The notes under the pieces were generated by a model that did not search any database, was not told the origin of the DNA, and was given only the letters and a program-made list of their open reading frames with translations. A program made the position numbers and the translations under genes. This document shows, piece after piece, positions 1 to 9,454 of a DNA stretch of 46,878 nucleotides. The DNA is from Lachnospiraceae bacterium Zagget2. Its GTDB lineage: Bacteria > Bacillota > Clostridia > Lachnospirales > Lachnospiraceae. How positions within the stretch are numbered: the stretch's first letter is position 1; the number at the start of each line of letters is the position of its first letter. Where the stretch lies: contig MSHD01000047.1 in the NCBI GenBank assembly GCA_001941045.1, positions 1 to 46,878 of the forward strand. Direction: 5' to 3'.

Positions 1-148
1 CGCGCTGTCTGTAAAGGATGTTTCCGGCCTTCACGAACTGGCCGTCAGCTCTCTTCGCGCCGAGTCTCTTGGACTTGGAATCTCTGCCGTTCTTGGTGGA
101 GCCAACGCCCTTCTTATGCGCATACATCTGAAGATTCATATTCAACAT
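1..148 (-). CDS. rpmA: 50S ribosomal protein L27 precursor (3' end beyond window)
   Basis: Partial gene; the first 49 codons are present and the rest lies left of the window. L27 sits near the peptidyl-transferase centre of the 50S subunit. The N-terminus reads [10 protein letters not shown] followed by [20 protein letters not shown], the L27 core start. The leading ten residues match the Firmicutes-type prepeptide (usual form LxLQxFA before the KKG core) that Prp protease removes, with Tyr in place of the second Phe. I chose the ATG at 146-148 because it gives the complete prepeptide and has GGAGG nine bases upstream. It is the last visible gene of the rplU-rpmA unit, 29 bases after rplU, and prp lies just upstream of rplU. 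Identification is secure; exact cleavage is inferred from the family. Confidence 0.97.
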   Translation of the reverse strand, partial: MLNMNLQMYAHKKGVGSTKNGRDSKSKRLGAKRADGQFVKAGNILYRQR

Positions 149-177
149 AGGTCTGCACCTCCTCTAAAATCTTCTGT

Positions 178-486
178 CTACTTATTGATCTTTTCAATCT
201 TGACAGCGGTGTACTGCTGCCTGTGACCATTTTTCTTGTGATATCCAGATTTTCTCTTGTACTTGTAAACGATGACTTTCTTTGCCTTGCCGTCACCGAT
301 CACAGATGCTTCTACGGTAGCGCCCTCGACTACCGGAGTACCCACGCTGAGCGTCTCGTCGCACACGGCCAGAACCTGGTCAAATACATAGCTTGCACCC
401 GCTTCTACGCCGAGCTTTTCGACCTTGATCACGTCGCCCTCGGATACCTTATACTGTTTACCACCTGTTGCAATTATCGCGTACAT
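178..486 (-). CDS. rplU: 50S ribosomal protein L21
   Basis: A 102-residue protein of normal L21 length starting [14 protein letters not shown] and carrying the basic [12 protein letters not shown] segment near the C-terminus. It binds 23S rRNA in the large subunit. AGGAGG at 493-498 lies six bases before the ATG. It has its own consensus promoter at 576-604 and a structured leader, and rpmA follows 29 bases downstream. The stop codon is TAG. Since TAG ends such a highly expressed gene, this genome probably does not reassign amber codons broadly. Confidence 0.98.
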   Translation of the reverse strand: MYAIIATGGKQYKVSEGDVIKVEKLGVEAGASYVFDQVLAVCDETLSVGTPVVEGATVEASVIGDGKAKKVIVYKYKRKSGYHKKNGHRQQYTAVKIEKINK

Positions 487-568
487 ATGGCACCTCCTGT
501 ACTTTACTCGCCAGCTTCGGCGCTGTCCTCTCTTAAATGGACAGACTTACAGCCCCACTGTGCGGCAT
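487..568 (-). promoter_or_regulatory. Candidate L21 leader (rplU 5' UTR)
   Basis: Between the predicted transcription start (about 568) and the rplU ribosome-binding site the RNA can form two adjacent hairpins. One pairs CTGTCC with GGACAG (539-544 with 523-528). The other pairs CGCC with GGCG around a six-base loop (509-522), ending about ten bases before AGGAGG. Firmicutes rplU operons commonly carry an autoregulatory L21 leader in this position. I see the hairpins and the position; equivalence to the described leader family is inferred, not verified. Confidence 0.45.
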
Positions 569-575
569 CCGTAAT

Positions 576-604
576 ATCATACCAAATGCTGCAAAAACTG
601 TCAA
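576..604 (-). promoter_or_regulatory. Sigma-A promoter of rplU-rpmA
   Basis: Minus strand TTGACA (599-604), a 17-base spacer, then TATGAT (576-581): a full-consensus -35 and a 5/6 -10. The TGA stop codon of prp lies inside the -35 hexamer, so the promoter begins in the last codons of prp. It allows ribosomal protein expression independent of the RNase/prp transcript. Confidence 0.85.
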
Positions 605-912
605 GCGTCTACGGAAATATATTTTCCGTAAGATTTTTCAATATTTTTCAGGCCCAGCAACAGGGAATCCATCAGAAGCTCCGTCTTCTCCGTCACATCG
701 GATGTGAACTCCCATCTCCGGATCTGGCCGTCCGCGCAGTCACAGGTGAAGGCGTCCTCCGTGAAAGCCTCGATCGAGTTGATCGCGTTGATCACGAGCG
801 CCGATACCGCGGAGCAGACGATGTCCTCGCCCTCTTCGGCATAGTCCGCGTGACCGTCGATCGAAAAGCTCCGGTAATGTCCTTTTATTTTCTTCGCGCT
901 GACTTCAATCAT
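601..912 (-). CDS. prp: Ribosomal-processing cysteine protease Prp (YsxB/DUF464)
   Basis: A 103-residue protein of the Prp (formerly DUF464/YsxB) family, the cysteine protease that removes the N-terminal prepeptide of L27. The catalytic pair is visible as His21 in DGHADYAEEG and Cys33 in EDIVCSAVSA, twelve residues apart as in characterised Prp. I chose ATG 910-912 over the in-frame GTG twelve bases upstream because the RBS AAGGAG would abut the GTG. The ATG overlaps the ancestral stop of the RNase E/G frame as ATGA. In many Firmicutes prp sits between rplU and rpmA; here it lies before rplU and outside the rplU promoter, so it may be expressed separately. Its substrate motif is present in the neighbouring rpmA. 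Confidence 0.92.
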   Translation of the reverse strand: MIEVSAKKIKGHYRSFSIDGHADYAEEGEDIVCSAVSALVINAINSIEAFTEDAFTCDCADGQIRRWEFTSDVTEKTELLMDSLLLGLKNIEKSYGKYISVDA

Positions 913-986
913 AACAATCCACACTCCTTTGCCTGTTCTCTGAGCGGTTTTTTCTTTTTCCGGCGCGTCAGCTCCATGAGACCGAG

Positions 987-2105
987 CTACGTCATGTCGA
1001 CCGCCGTCGCCTTCATCGGGTCGTCCCGCAGGCGCTCCCGCATGAAGGATAATAATTCGTGCGGCCCGTCGCCGTCCATGTCGACGAAATCCACCAGAAT
1101 CATGCCGGACAGATTGCGCAGACGCAGCTGGCGGCTGATCTCCGCCGCAGCCTCGAGATTGATCTTCCTTACCGTCTCCCGCTTATCCTTCCCGGTGATA
1201 CATTTCCCGGTGTTTACGTCGATGACGGTCATCGCCTCTGTATGCTCGATGATAAGATAAGCGCCCGACTTCAGCCACACGCGGGGCGAAAGTGCGTCGG
1301 AGAGCCCTTTCTCGAGCCGGTACAGGCTTTTCAGCGGCTGCATTCGCTCCTCATAGAGCCGGAGTTTTCCCTTTTCCTCCGGCATCTCCTCCCGCAGGAA
1401 ATCCTGTATTTCCTGAAAAATGGATTCGTCGTCGGTGATGATTTCCTTTAAAGTACCGCTGCGGTTTCCGAGGATGGCATTCAGATAGGCCGGCCGCTCC
1501 CGATATACGCAGGAAAATACGGCCCGATGGATGGCCTGCCCGGTCAGAAAGTTCTGCTTTGCCAGTAATTTATCAAATTCGGCATGCAGCTCTGCCTCCT
1601 GCATCCCCTCCGCATTCGTGCGCACAATCAGGCCGCAGCCCTCCGGCAACGGAAAGCGCTCCGCCAGTCCTTTCAGCCGCTGTCGTTCCTCTGCTGAGAG
1701 CTTTGAGGAGCAGCCGACGCCCGGCTTACCCAGGTTCAGCACGAGATATTTCCCGGATAAAGAAAGCTGTGTCGTCGCGGACGGCGCCTTCGTCTTCTGC
1801 GCCTCGCGGCTCACCTGCACGAGCAGTTCGTCGCCCACTGCCAGACGTTCCGTCTTCTTTGGCTTTGTAAAGATCGGCGCCTTCGCATCCTCGAGCGGCA
1901 GATAGCAGAGCATGCCATCCTCGATCTCGACGAAGGCTGCGCGGATATTTTTGACGATGTTTTTTACCCGGCCTACATAGATATTGCCGAGCAGCGGGCG
2001 TGTGTCCGACGGGCTGAGCGAGAGCTCGCTCAGGCGTCCGTCCGTCAGCAGCGCGTCAGCCAGTACGCCCTCTTTTATATAGGTGATGACTCTCGTGTTA
2101 TCCAA
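987..2105 (-). CDS. Ribonuclease E/G family endoribonuclease, interrupted near its C-terminus by in-frame TAG
   Basis: Single-strand-specific endoribonuclease of the RNase E/G family. The S1 RNA-binding domain lies at roughly residues 40-95 (GNIYVGRV). The DNase I-like catalytic domain carries the metal-binding aspartates Asp296 (MTVIDVNTG) and Asp339 (ILVDFVDM), 43 residues apart as in E. coli RNase E. I chose the TTG at 2103-2105, which overlaps the upstream stop and follows a GGGGG RBS; starting further upstream would extend 64 bases into the neighbour. The frame stops at TAG (987-989) after AVDMT. The same frame then continues LGLMELTRRKKKKPLREQ and ends at 909, overlapping prp as ATGA. 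LGLMELTRRK matches the conserved family tail (LGLVEMTRKR in E. coli RNase G), so 25 residues are lost if TAG terminates. The Zn-link cysteines of long RNase E forms are absent. Confidence 0.9.
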   Translation of the reverse strand: MDNTRVITYIKEGVLADALLTDGRLSELSLSPSDTRPLLGNIYVGRVKNIVKNIRAAFVEIEDGMLCYLPLEDAKAPIFTKPKKTERLAVGDELLVQVSREAQKTKAPSATTQLSLSGKYLVLNLGKPGVGCSSKLSAEERQRLKGLAERFPLPEGCGLIVRTNAEGMQEAELHAEFDKLLAKQNFLTGQAIHRAVFSCVYRERPAYLNAILGNRSGTLKEIITDDESIFQEIQDFLREEMPEEKGKLRLYEERMQPLKSLYRLEKGLSDALSPRVWLKSGAYLIIEHTEAMTVIDVNTGKCITGKDKRETVRKINLEAAAEISRQLRLRNLSGMILVDFVDMDGDGPHELLSFMRERLRDDPMKATAVDMT

Positions 2106-4653
2106 TCTCGGCCCCCAGTTCTTCCAGGGGGACAAGCTTTCGTTCCTCTTCTGCCCCCAGATCTGCATAGATCTCTTTCCTTCTCACCAGCAGTGCGAAA
2201 CGCGGGAGTTCCCAGCCCTCCTGCTCCGCGAAGGCCTGCAGCAGGAGCTCCGGCTTCAGATTGCCGGCGCTTCCGGTGGACACAGTGAGGAAGATAACGC
2301 CGTCCCGCACTTCGCAGGCGTAGACCCAGGGACGGATGTCGATCTCCTGCACGGTCTTTTTCTTTGTCTCTTTGCGCACCGGAATTTCCGTTCTCTGCAG
2401 AAATGAGGCGAAACGCTCCTCCCAGCCCTCCGGGGGTTCACAGCCTTCGCGGAAGCGAACTTCATAGTCCGCGGCGGCGACGATCGACATCGCGTTTTTG
2501 CTGCCCTCCGGCAGCTCCCGCCAGCTTAAGACTTCGATACCCTCGGCTCCGTTTTCATTGAGAAGCCGCACCGCCTCCGCGGAGGACGGCGTGCTGTTCA
2601 CGCGGATATCCATGTATTCCCCGTCGCTCTCGAGACCGACGCCCAGCGGCTGCGCGAAGGACATGATCATATGCGGCGTGAAACCCTCCGAATAGCAGAC
2701 ATCCAGCCCCGCGCGGCGTATGGCCTTCTGAAAATAGCGCATGGTGTCGAGATGTCCGATGAACCGAAGGTTGCCATATTTGCGGAATTTGACTCTAATG
2801 TTCATGACAGAACCTCCTCCGTAGGACGCGGCTCCGCAGCCGGAACACTTCATACGACAGTTCTCCGTGACAACGCCCTCCTGCGCGCGCTTCCATTCCC
2901 GCTCAAGGAAACCGCGCGTCACACCGATATTGATGAAATCCCAGGGGAAGCGCTCGTCAAGCGCGCGCTCCCGCACGGTATAGAAATCCGGGTCGACGCC
3001 GCATTCTGCGAAAGCCTCTTCCCAGAGCTCATTGCGAAAATTCTCCGTCCAGGAGTCGAAAAGCGCTCCCTTCTCATAGGCACGGCGGATGACTGCTCCG
3101 ACTTTCCGATCCCCGCGCGCGAGTACGCCTTCGAGAATCGTCACATCCGCCTCATGCCAGTGATAACGGATGCTCTTGTGATTTTTCTGCTCTTTTATCT
3201 CATGATTGACGACATAGGCGCGGTCGAGGAATTCCTCCTTCGTACACATTCTGGCCCACTGGAAGGGGGTGAAGGGCTTCGGCACAAAGAAAGAGGTACT
3301 CACCGTGATCTGACATTTCCCGTTCCGCTTCTCCTTCGGCACCTCATAGTAGCGCTCGGCGATCTTCTGGGCCAGATGCGCGATTCCCTTTATGTCCTCC
3401 TCCGTCTCACCCGGCAGCCCCAGCATAAAATAAAGCTTCACGCGGCTCCAGCCGCCGTCGAAGGCCTGCCCGGCGCCGGAGAGAATCACTTCCTCCGTGA
3501 GTCCCTTGTTGATCACATCGCGCATCCGCTGAGAACCGGCCTCCGGCGCGAAGGTGAGGCTGCTCTTCTTCACATCCTGGATCCGGCCCATGACATCGAG
3601 CGAGAAGGCGTCGATGCGCAGGGACGGCAGCGAGATACGGATGCCGCGCGTTCCGAACTCCTCGATCAGGAAATTGACCAGTTCGCCCAGGTGCGAATAG
3701 TCGCTGGTGCTGAGCGAACTCAGGGAAATCTCGTCATAGCCTGTATTTTTCAGCATCGCGTGTGCGGTGCGCTTCAGCATCCCGATCTCACGCTCTCTGG
3801 TCGGGCGGTAGAGCATGCCGGCCTGGCAGAAACGGCAGCCGCGGATGCAGCCGCGCTGAATCTCCAGCACCACGCGGTCCTGGGTGATCTGGATAAAAGG
3901 AACAACCGGTTTCTCTGGATAATAGGTATCCGTCACATCGAGCACAAGTTCCTTCCGCACCTTGCGCGGTGCCTCCGGGCAGAGCGGCTCCATCGCGGCG
4001 ATCGTACCGTCCTCGTGGTAGCTCACCTCATAGAGTGAAGGCACATAGATGCCGGGAAGCTGCGCCGCCATGCGCAGGAAATCTTCTCTCGCTGCGCCGC
4101 TCCTCTTCCACTCCAGATACTTATCCATCAGATCAAAATAGATGGTCTCCCCGTCCCCGATGTAGAAGAGATCGAAAAATTCCGCGAGAGGCTCCGGATT
4201 GTAGGTGCAGGGGCCGCCGCCGATCACAAAGGGATGCTCATCCGTGCGCTCCACCGCCGTGAGTGGAATGCCGGACAGATCGAGGATCTGCAGGATGTTC
4301 GTATAACACATCTCATACTGAATCGTGATGCCGAGAAAGTCAAAATCCCTCACCGGATCCTGCGACTCAAGCGCAAAGAGAGGAATCTGCTTCTCCCGCA
4401 TCAGCCTGTCAAGATCATTCCAGGGCGAGTAGACCCGTTCGCACCAGATATCGTCCCGGCGGTTGAACATGTCATATAAAATCTGAATGCCGAGGTGCGA
4501 CATCCCGATCTCGTACACGTCCGGGAAGCACATCGCGAAGCGGATGTCCACCCGCTCCTTATCCTTCATGACCGCGTTCACCTCGCCGCCGATGTAACGG
4601 GCTGGCTTCTCAACGCTCATCAATATTTCATCCGATAACGCAAGCTTTCGCAT
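2098..4653 (-). CDS. TIGR03960-type B12-binding radical SAM protein fused to DUF2344 (TIGR03936) domain
   Basis: An 851-residue protein. The N-terminal ~230 residues resemble a B12-binding Rossmann region (FPDVYEIGMSHLGIQILYD). The radical SAM core has its [4Fe-4S] ligands Cys269, Cys273 and Cys276 in QRGCIRGCRFCQAG. A cysteine-containing linker near residue 620 leads into a C-terminal ~220-residue DUF2344 domain (VKFRKYGNLRFIGHLD). The two halves are separate genes in some Firmicutes. This family is usually encoded just upstream of RNase E/G and L21/L27, as here; its reaction is, to my knowledge, unestablished. A 17-base-spaced promoter lies at 4720-4748, and the stop codon overlaps the RNase E/G start. 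Confidence 0.93.
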   Translation of the reverse strand: MRKLALSDEILMSVEKPARYIGGEVNAVMKDKERVDIRFAMCFPDVYEIGMSHLGIQILYDMFNRRDDIWCERVYSPWNDLDRLMREKQIPLFALESQDPVRDFDFLGITIQYEMCYTNILQILDLSGIPLTAVERTDEHPFVIGGGPCTYNPEPLAEFFDLFYIGDGETIYFDLMDKYLEWKRSGAAREDFLRMAAQLPGIYVPSLYEVSYHEDGTIAAMEPLCPEAPRKVRKELVLDVTDTYYPEKPVVPFIQITQDRVVLEIQRGCIRGCRFCQAGMLYRPTREREIGMLKRTAHAMLKNTGYDEISLSSLSTSDYSHLGELVNFLIEEFGTRGIRISLPSLRIDAFSLDVMGRIQDVKKSSLTFAPEAGSQRMRDVINKGLTEEVILSGAGQAFDGGWSRVKLYFMLGLPGETEEDIKGIAHLAQKIAERYYEVPKEKRNGKCQITVSTSFFVPKPFTPFQWARMCTKEEFLDRAYVVNHEIKEQKNHKSIRYHWHEADVTILEGVLARGDRKVGAVIRRAYEKGALFDSWTENFRNELWEEAFAECGVDPDFYTVRERALDERFPWDFINIGVTRGFLEREWKRAQEGVVTENCRMKCSGCGAASYGGGSVMNIRVKFRKYGNLRFIGHLDTMRYFQKAIRRAGLDVCYSEGFTPHMIMSFAQPLGVGLESDGEYMDIRVNSTPSSAEAVRLLNENGAEGIEVLSWRELPEGSKNAMSIVAAADYEVRFREGCEPPEGWEERFASFLQRTEIPVRKETKKKTVQEIDIRPWVYACEVRDGVIFLTVSTGSAGNLKPELLLQAFAEQEGWELPRFALLVRRKEIYADLGAEEERKLVPLEELGAEIG

Positions 4654-4719
4654 AAATAATTTCCTGTCTGATTGTAGTTTTTCAGAACCGGATCTCTGCC
4701 GCGGTCCTGAGCAAATATC

Positions 4720-4748
4720 ATTCTAACATGTTGAAAAAGATCTGGCAA
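4720..4748 (-). promoter_or_regulatory. Sigma-A promoter of the radical SAM-RNase-prp operon
   Basis: Minus strand TTGCCA (4743-4748), 17 bases, TAGAAT (4720-4725). It lies about 70 bases upstream of the radical SAM start codon, with no other gene between. Both hexamers match consensus at five of six positions. Confidence 0.75.
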
Positions 4749-4774
4749 GGTTCCGGAAAACGGACAGTCCTGCA

Positions 4775-5821
4775 TCAGCAGATCTTTATGACAGCTTTCA
4801 CAATGTCTGCTTTGTCACGGACACTACGGTCCATGGCATTCTGAATATCATCAAGATCGAAAACATTGGTCACGATCTTTTTCACATCGACCTTTCCGTC
4901 TGCTACGGCCTGAATCGCCATGGGATAAATATGACGATAACGGAACACGGACTTGATCGTGATTTCCTTATCGCAGACCAGCCCCATGGGCAGATTCATA
5001 TCGCCGGATTTACTGTATCCCACCTGCACCAGGGTGCCGCCTTTTACCAGTGCCTCGATCCCCTGACGGGCGCAGATCTCTGTCCCGGATGTCTCAATGA
5101 CCAGGTCACAGCCCTCGCCGTCTGTAAGCCTGCAAATTTCCTCTACAGTGTCTGTTTCTACAGCGTTTACAACTGCGCTCGCACCCAGCTCAAGGGCTTT
5201 GTCCAGACGCTTCTGCATTACATCCACCATATAGACGGTGGATACGCCGAGGGCCTTTAATGCCATCATGGAAACAAGGCCAATGCAGCCAGAGCCCATG
5301 ACAACCGCGGTCTGTCCCATATGCGCTCTGCCCTGCTGTGCGGCATGAAACCCGACTGCCAGCGGTTCAATCAGAGCGCCTTCCATCGTACTCACATTGT
5401 CAGGGAGCTTAAAACAGAGCCCCGCCTCATGCGCAACATATTCCTGAAATACGCCGTCGACCGGAGGCGTCGCAAAGAAAACAACATCCGGGCAGAGATT
5501 ATAGCGGCCGGTGCGGCAGAATTTGCAGTGTCCGCAGGTTTTTCCGGGTTCAAGAGCTACCCGGTCACCTGCCTTCAGATTTGTCACATTTTTTCCGACT
5601 TCCACAACGACGCCTCCGGGCTCGTGACCCAGCACGAAAGGCGGCTCCACAATGTAGTTCCCGATCCGCCCCTGCTCATAATAGTGAAGATCGGAGCCGC
5701 AGATTCCGACATACTCTACTTTTACCAGCACCTCGTCGTCCTTCGGCGTCGGAATCTCGCGCTCCTCGAAACCCATATTTCCAATGCCGAGCATCACTGC
5801 TGCCTTCATTTTCCCGTTCAT
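4775..5821 (-). CDS. Zinc-dependent medium-chain alcohol/polyol dehydrogenase (sorbitol/xylitol dehydrogenase-like)
   Basis: A 348-residue medium-chain dehydrogenase oxidising a polyol or secondary alcohol with NAD(P). Catalytic zinc ligands are Cys41 (GICGSDLH) and His66-Glu67 (LGHEPGG), with a further Glu in ALIEPLAVG. The structural zinc site is Cys96, Cys99, Cys102 and Cys110 (CGHCKFCRTGRYNLC). A Rossmann segment GSGCIGLVSM follows near residue 175. The tyrosines after GSDLHYYEQGRIG and the IEP motif resemble sorbitol (L-iditol)/xylitol dehydrogenases more than ethanol dehydrogenases; the substrate is not determined. It appears monocistronic. AGGGGG precedes the ATG, and the enolase terminator lies immediately upstream, so its own promoter is not obvious. 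Confidence 0.88.
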   Translation of the reverse strand: MNGKMKAAVMLGIGNMGFEEREIPTPKDDEVLVKVEYVGICGSDLHYYEQGRIGNYIVEPPFVLGHEPGGVVVEVGKNVTNLKAGDRVALEPGKTCGHCKFCRTGRYNLCPDVVFFATPPVDGVFQEYVAHEAGLCFKLPDNVSTMEGALIEPLAVGFHAAQQGRAHMGQTAVVMGSGCIGLVSMMALKALGVSTVYMVDVMQKRLDKALELGASAVVNAVETDTVEEICRLTDGEGCDLVIETSGTEICARQGIEALVKGGTLVQVGYSKSGDMNLPMGLVCDKEITIKSVFRYRHIYPMAIQAVADGKVDVKKIVTNVFDLDDIQNAMDRSVRDKADIVKAVIKIC

Positions 5822-5844
5822 ATGAATCCCCCTTTTGCAAATTT

Positions 5845-5886
5845 AAAAAAGAGCTTCCACGACAGATTGATTGCAGAAGCTCTTTG
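5845..5886 (-). terminator. Rho-independent terminator of eno
   Basis: Minus strand AAAGAGCTTC pairs with GAAGCTCTTT around an 18-base loop and is followed by a T run (TTTTTTAAA). It starts 15 bases after the enolase stop codon. Confidence 0.85.
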
Positions 5887-5900
5887 CACTTCAGATAAGA

Positions 5901-8449
<2,549 letters not shown>

Positions 8450-8456
8450 TATGAAT

Positions 8457-8483
8457 AAAAAAGAGCCCGGATTTTCGGGCTCT
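8457..8483 (-). terminator. Rho-independent terminator after the tRNA pair
   Basis: Minus strand AGAGCCCG pairs with CGGGCTCT around a six-base loop and is followed by six T residues. It lies about seven bases past the tRNA-Ala 3' end and directly before the carboxypeptidase start. Confidence 0.9.
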
Positions 8484-8489
8484 ACAGGA

Positions 8490-8562
8490 TGGAGCATACG
8501 GGATTCGAACCCGTGACCTCTACAATGCGAATGTAGCGCGCTCCCAACTGCGCTAATGCCCC
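8490..8562 (-). tRNA. tRNA-Ala (anticodon CGC)
   Basis: A 73-base cloverleaf. Acceptor GGGGCAT pairs with ATGCTCC (one G-U). The anticodon stem CTACA/TGTAG encloses loop TTCGCAT, so the anticodon is CGC, reading GCG. The T arm contains GGTTCGAATCC. The discriminator is A and CCA is not encoded. Co-transcribed behind tRNA-Val. Confidence 0.96.
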
Positions 8563-8587
8563 ATGATACGAATATAGACTTTTTGAA

Positions 8588-8661
8588 TGGAAGCAATGGG
8601 GCTCGAACCCATGACCTCTCGCGTGTGAGGCGAACGCTCATCCCAGCTGAGCTATGCTTCC
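8588..8661 (-). tRNA. tRNA-Val (anticodon CAC)
   Basis: A 74-base cloverleaf. Acceptor GGAAGCA pairs with TGCTTCC. The anticodon stem TTCGC/GCGAG encloses loop CTCACAC, so the anticodon is CAC, reading GTG. The T loop is GTTCGAGCC. CCA is not encoded. It lies 25 bases upstream of tRNA-Ala under the promoter at 8694-8721. Confidence 0.96.
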
Positions 8662-8693
8662 TTTTTTGCTCGCCCTTGCGGCTCACGAATGCT

Positions 8694-8721
8694 ATTATAA
8701 CACGTCCGGCAAAAATTGCAA
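8694..8721 (-). promoter_or_regulatory. Promoter of the tRNA-Val/tRNA-Ala pair
   Basis: Minus strand TTGCAA (8716-8721), 16-base spacer, perfect TATAAT (8694-8699), about 33 bases before the tRNA-Val 5' end. Confidence 0.85.
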
Positions 8722-8759
8722 GCACAAAATTTAAAAAGATGACCCGGGCGCAGGAAAGC

Positions 8760-9293
8760 TTACCACAGGTCATCGTAGTCGCTTTTATACAGGACGATTT
8801 TCCCCGTCTTTCTCGTCCCTGGCAGGTCAATCACGCGCTGGTTATCGCTTCCCCGATACTGCAGCGTCAGGTTGCGCTGGGCCAGAATAAAAGGCCCGTC
8901 CACAAGGACATCGGCAAGCTCGAGGAGCCGCTGCACGCCGCTGTCCTGCATTTTCAGCAGGTCTTCATAAAGGTAACCGGTGTAGATCATCAGATGCTGC
9001 CCGGCGGATTTCACAGCCTCTGCGATCGGGACCAGCGCCTGCGCCTGGCAGAAAGGCTCGCCGCCCGAAAAGGTGACGCCGCCCAGCAGAGGATTCGCCG
9101 CGATTGCGGCGAGTATCTTTTCCGTATCTGCGACAGAACCGCCTGTGAAGTCATGCGTCTGCGGATTGTGACAGCCCGGACAGTGATGTGGGCAGCCCTG
9201 GGTAAAGATCACATAACGAAGCCCCGGGCCGTCCACGATCGAGTCCTGCACCGTTCCCGCAATGCGCAGTTCAGGAAAGGGTGTGCTTGACAC
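8760..9293 (-). CDS. nrdG: Anaerobic ribonucleotide reductase activating protein (radical SAM)
   Basis: A 177-residue radical SAM enzyme that generates the glycyl radical on class III ribonucleotide reductase using SAM and a [4Fe-4S] cluster. The cluster ligands are Cys34, Cys38 and Cys41 in QGCPHHCPGCHNP, followed by the glycine-rich TFSGGEPF SAM-binding motif. The start is GTG (9291-9293) with GAGG nine bases upstream. It overlaps the last 23 bases of the small glycyl-radical-domain gene, so the two are translationally coupled. It is the last gene of the nrdD operon, which converts NTPs to dNTPs without oxygen. Confidence 0.95.
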   Translation of the reverse strand: MSSTPFPELRIAGTVQDSIVDGPGLRYVIFTQGCPHHCPGCHNPQTHDFTGGSVADTEKILAAIAANPLLGGVTFSGGEPFCQAQALVPIAEAVKSAGQHLMIYTGYLYEDLLKMQDSGVQRLLELADVLVDGPFILAQRNLTLQYRGSDNQRVIDLPGTRKTGKIVLYKSDYDDLW

Positions 9294-9429
9294 GGTCTCT
9301 CACCTCGGCTCGCTTCGCGTTGTTGAAGCGGTCCATCGTACCCACCAGATAACCGGTGATTCTGCGGATGCGGTCAAAACCGACATTCTCTCCCACTTCT
9401 CCGTTGTTCGGTAATACTTTTGTCGCCAT
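9271..9429 (-). CDS. Separate glycyl-radical domain of class III ribonucleotide reductase (52 aa)
   Basis: A 52-residue gene, easily missed by length filters, between nrdD and nrdG. The sequence includes VGFDRIRRITGYLVGTMDRF and ends AEVRDRVKHTLS. RRITGYLVG corresponds to the radical-bearing C-terminal motif normally at the end of NrdD (R-x-x-G-Y-L-G), with Gly26 the predicted radical site. A strong RBS (AGGAGG, eight bases before the ATG) and a 25-base gap from the nrdD stop show that it is translated as its own polypeptide. Reading through the nrdD TAG would land in another frame, so this is not a stop-codon artefact. It would have to associate with NrdD to complete the active site and be the substrate of NrdG. 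I recall similarly small NRDD-family entries in Clostridia, but this is from memory. Confidence 0.85.
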   Translation of the reverse strand: MATKVLPNNGEVGENVGFDRIRRITGYLVGTMDRFNNAKRAEVRDRVKHTLS

Positions 9430-9454
9430 AATATGTTCCTCCTTCTCTTATTCT

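Noticed and set aside
987-989. TAG in RNase E/G as a pyrrolysine codon
   Set aside because: No pyl genes are visible, and TAG is the ordinary stop of rplU, nrdD and the IIB-like gene in this window. Kept only as an alternative to a nonsense change.
2671-4038. Long plus-strand open frame opposite the radical SAM gene (others lie opposite enolase, nrdD and the cob genes)
   Set aside because: Composition is that of an antisense frame of a GC-rich coding region, with many Arg/His residues, no RBS and no family resemblance. The minus-strand genes there are unambiguous.
8450-8830. Upstream extension of the carboxypeptidase frame
   Set aside because: It would translate through a terminator and two tRNA genes; the peptide there is not protein-like.
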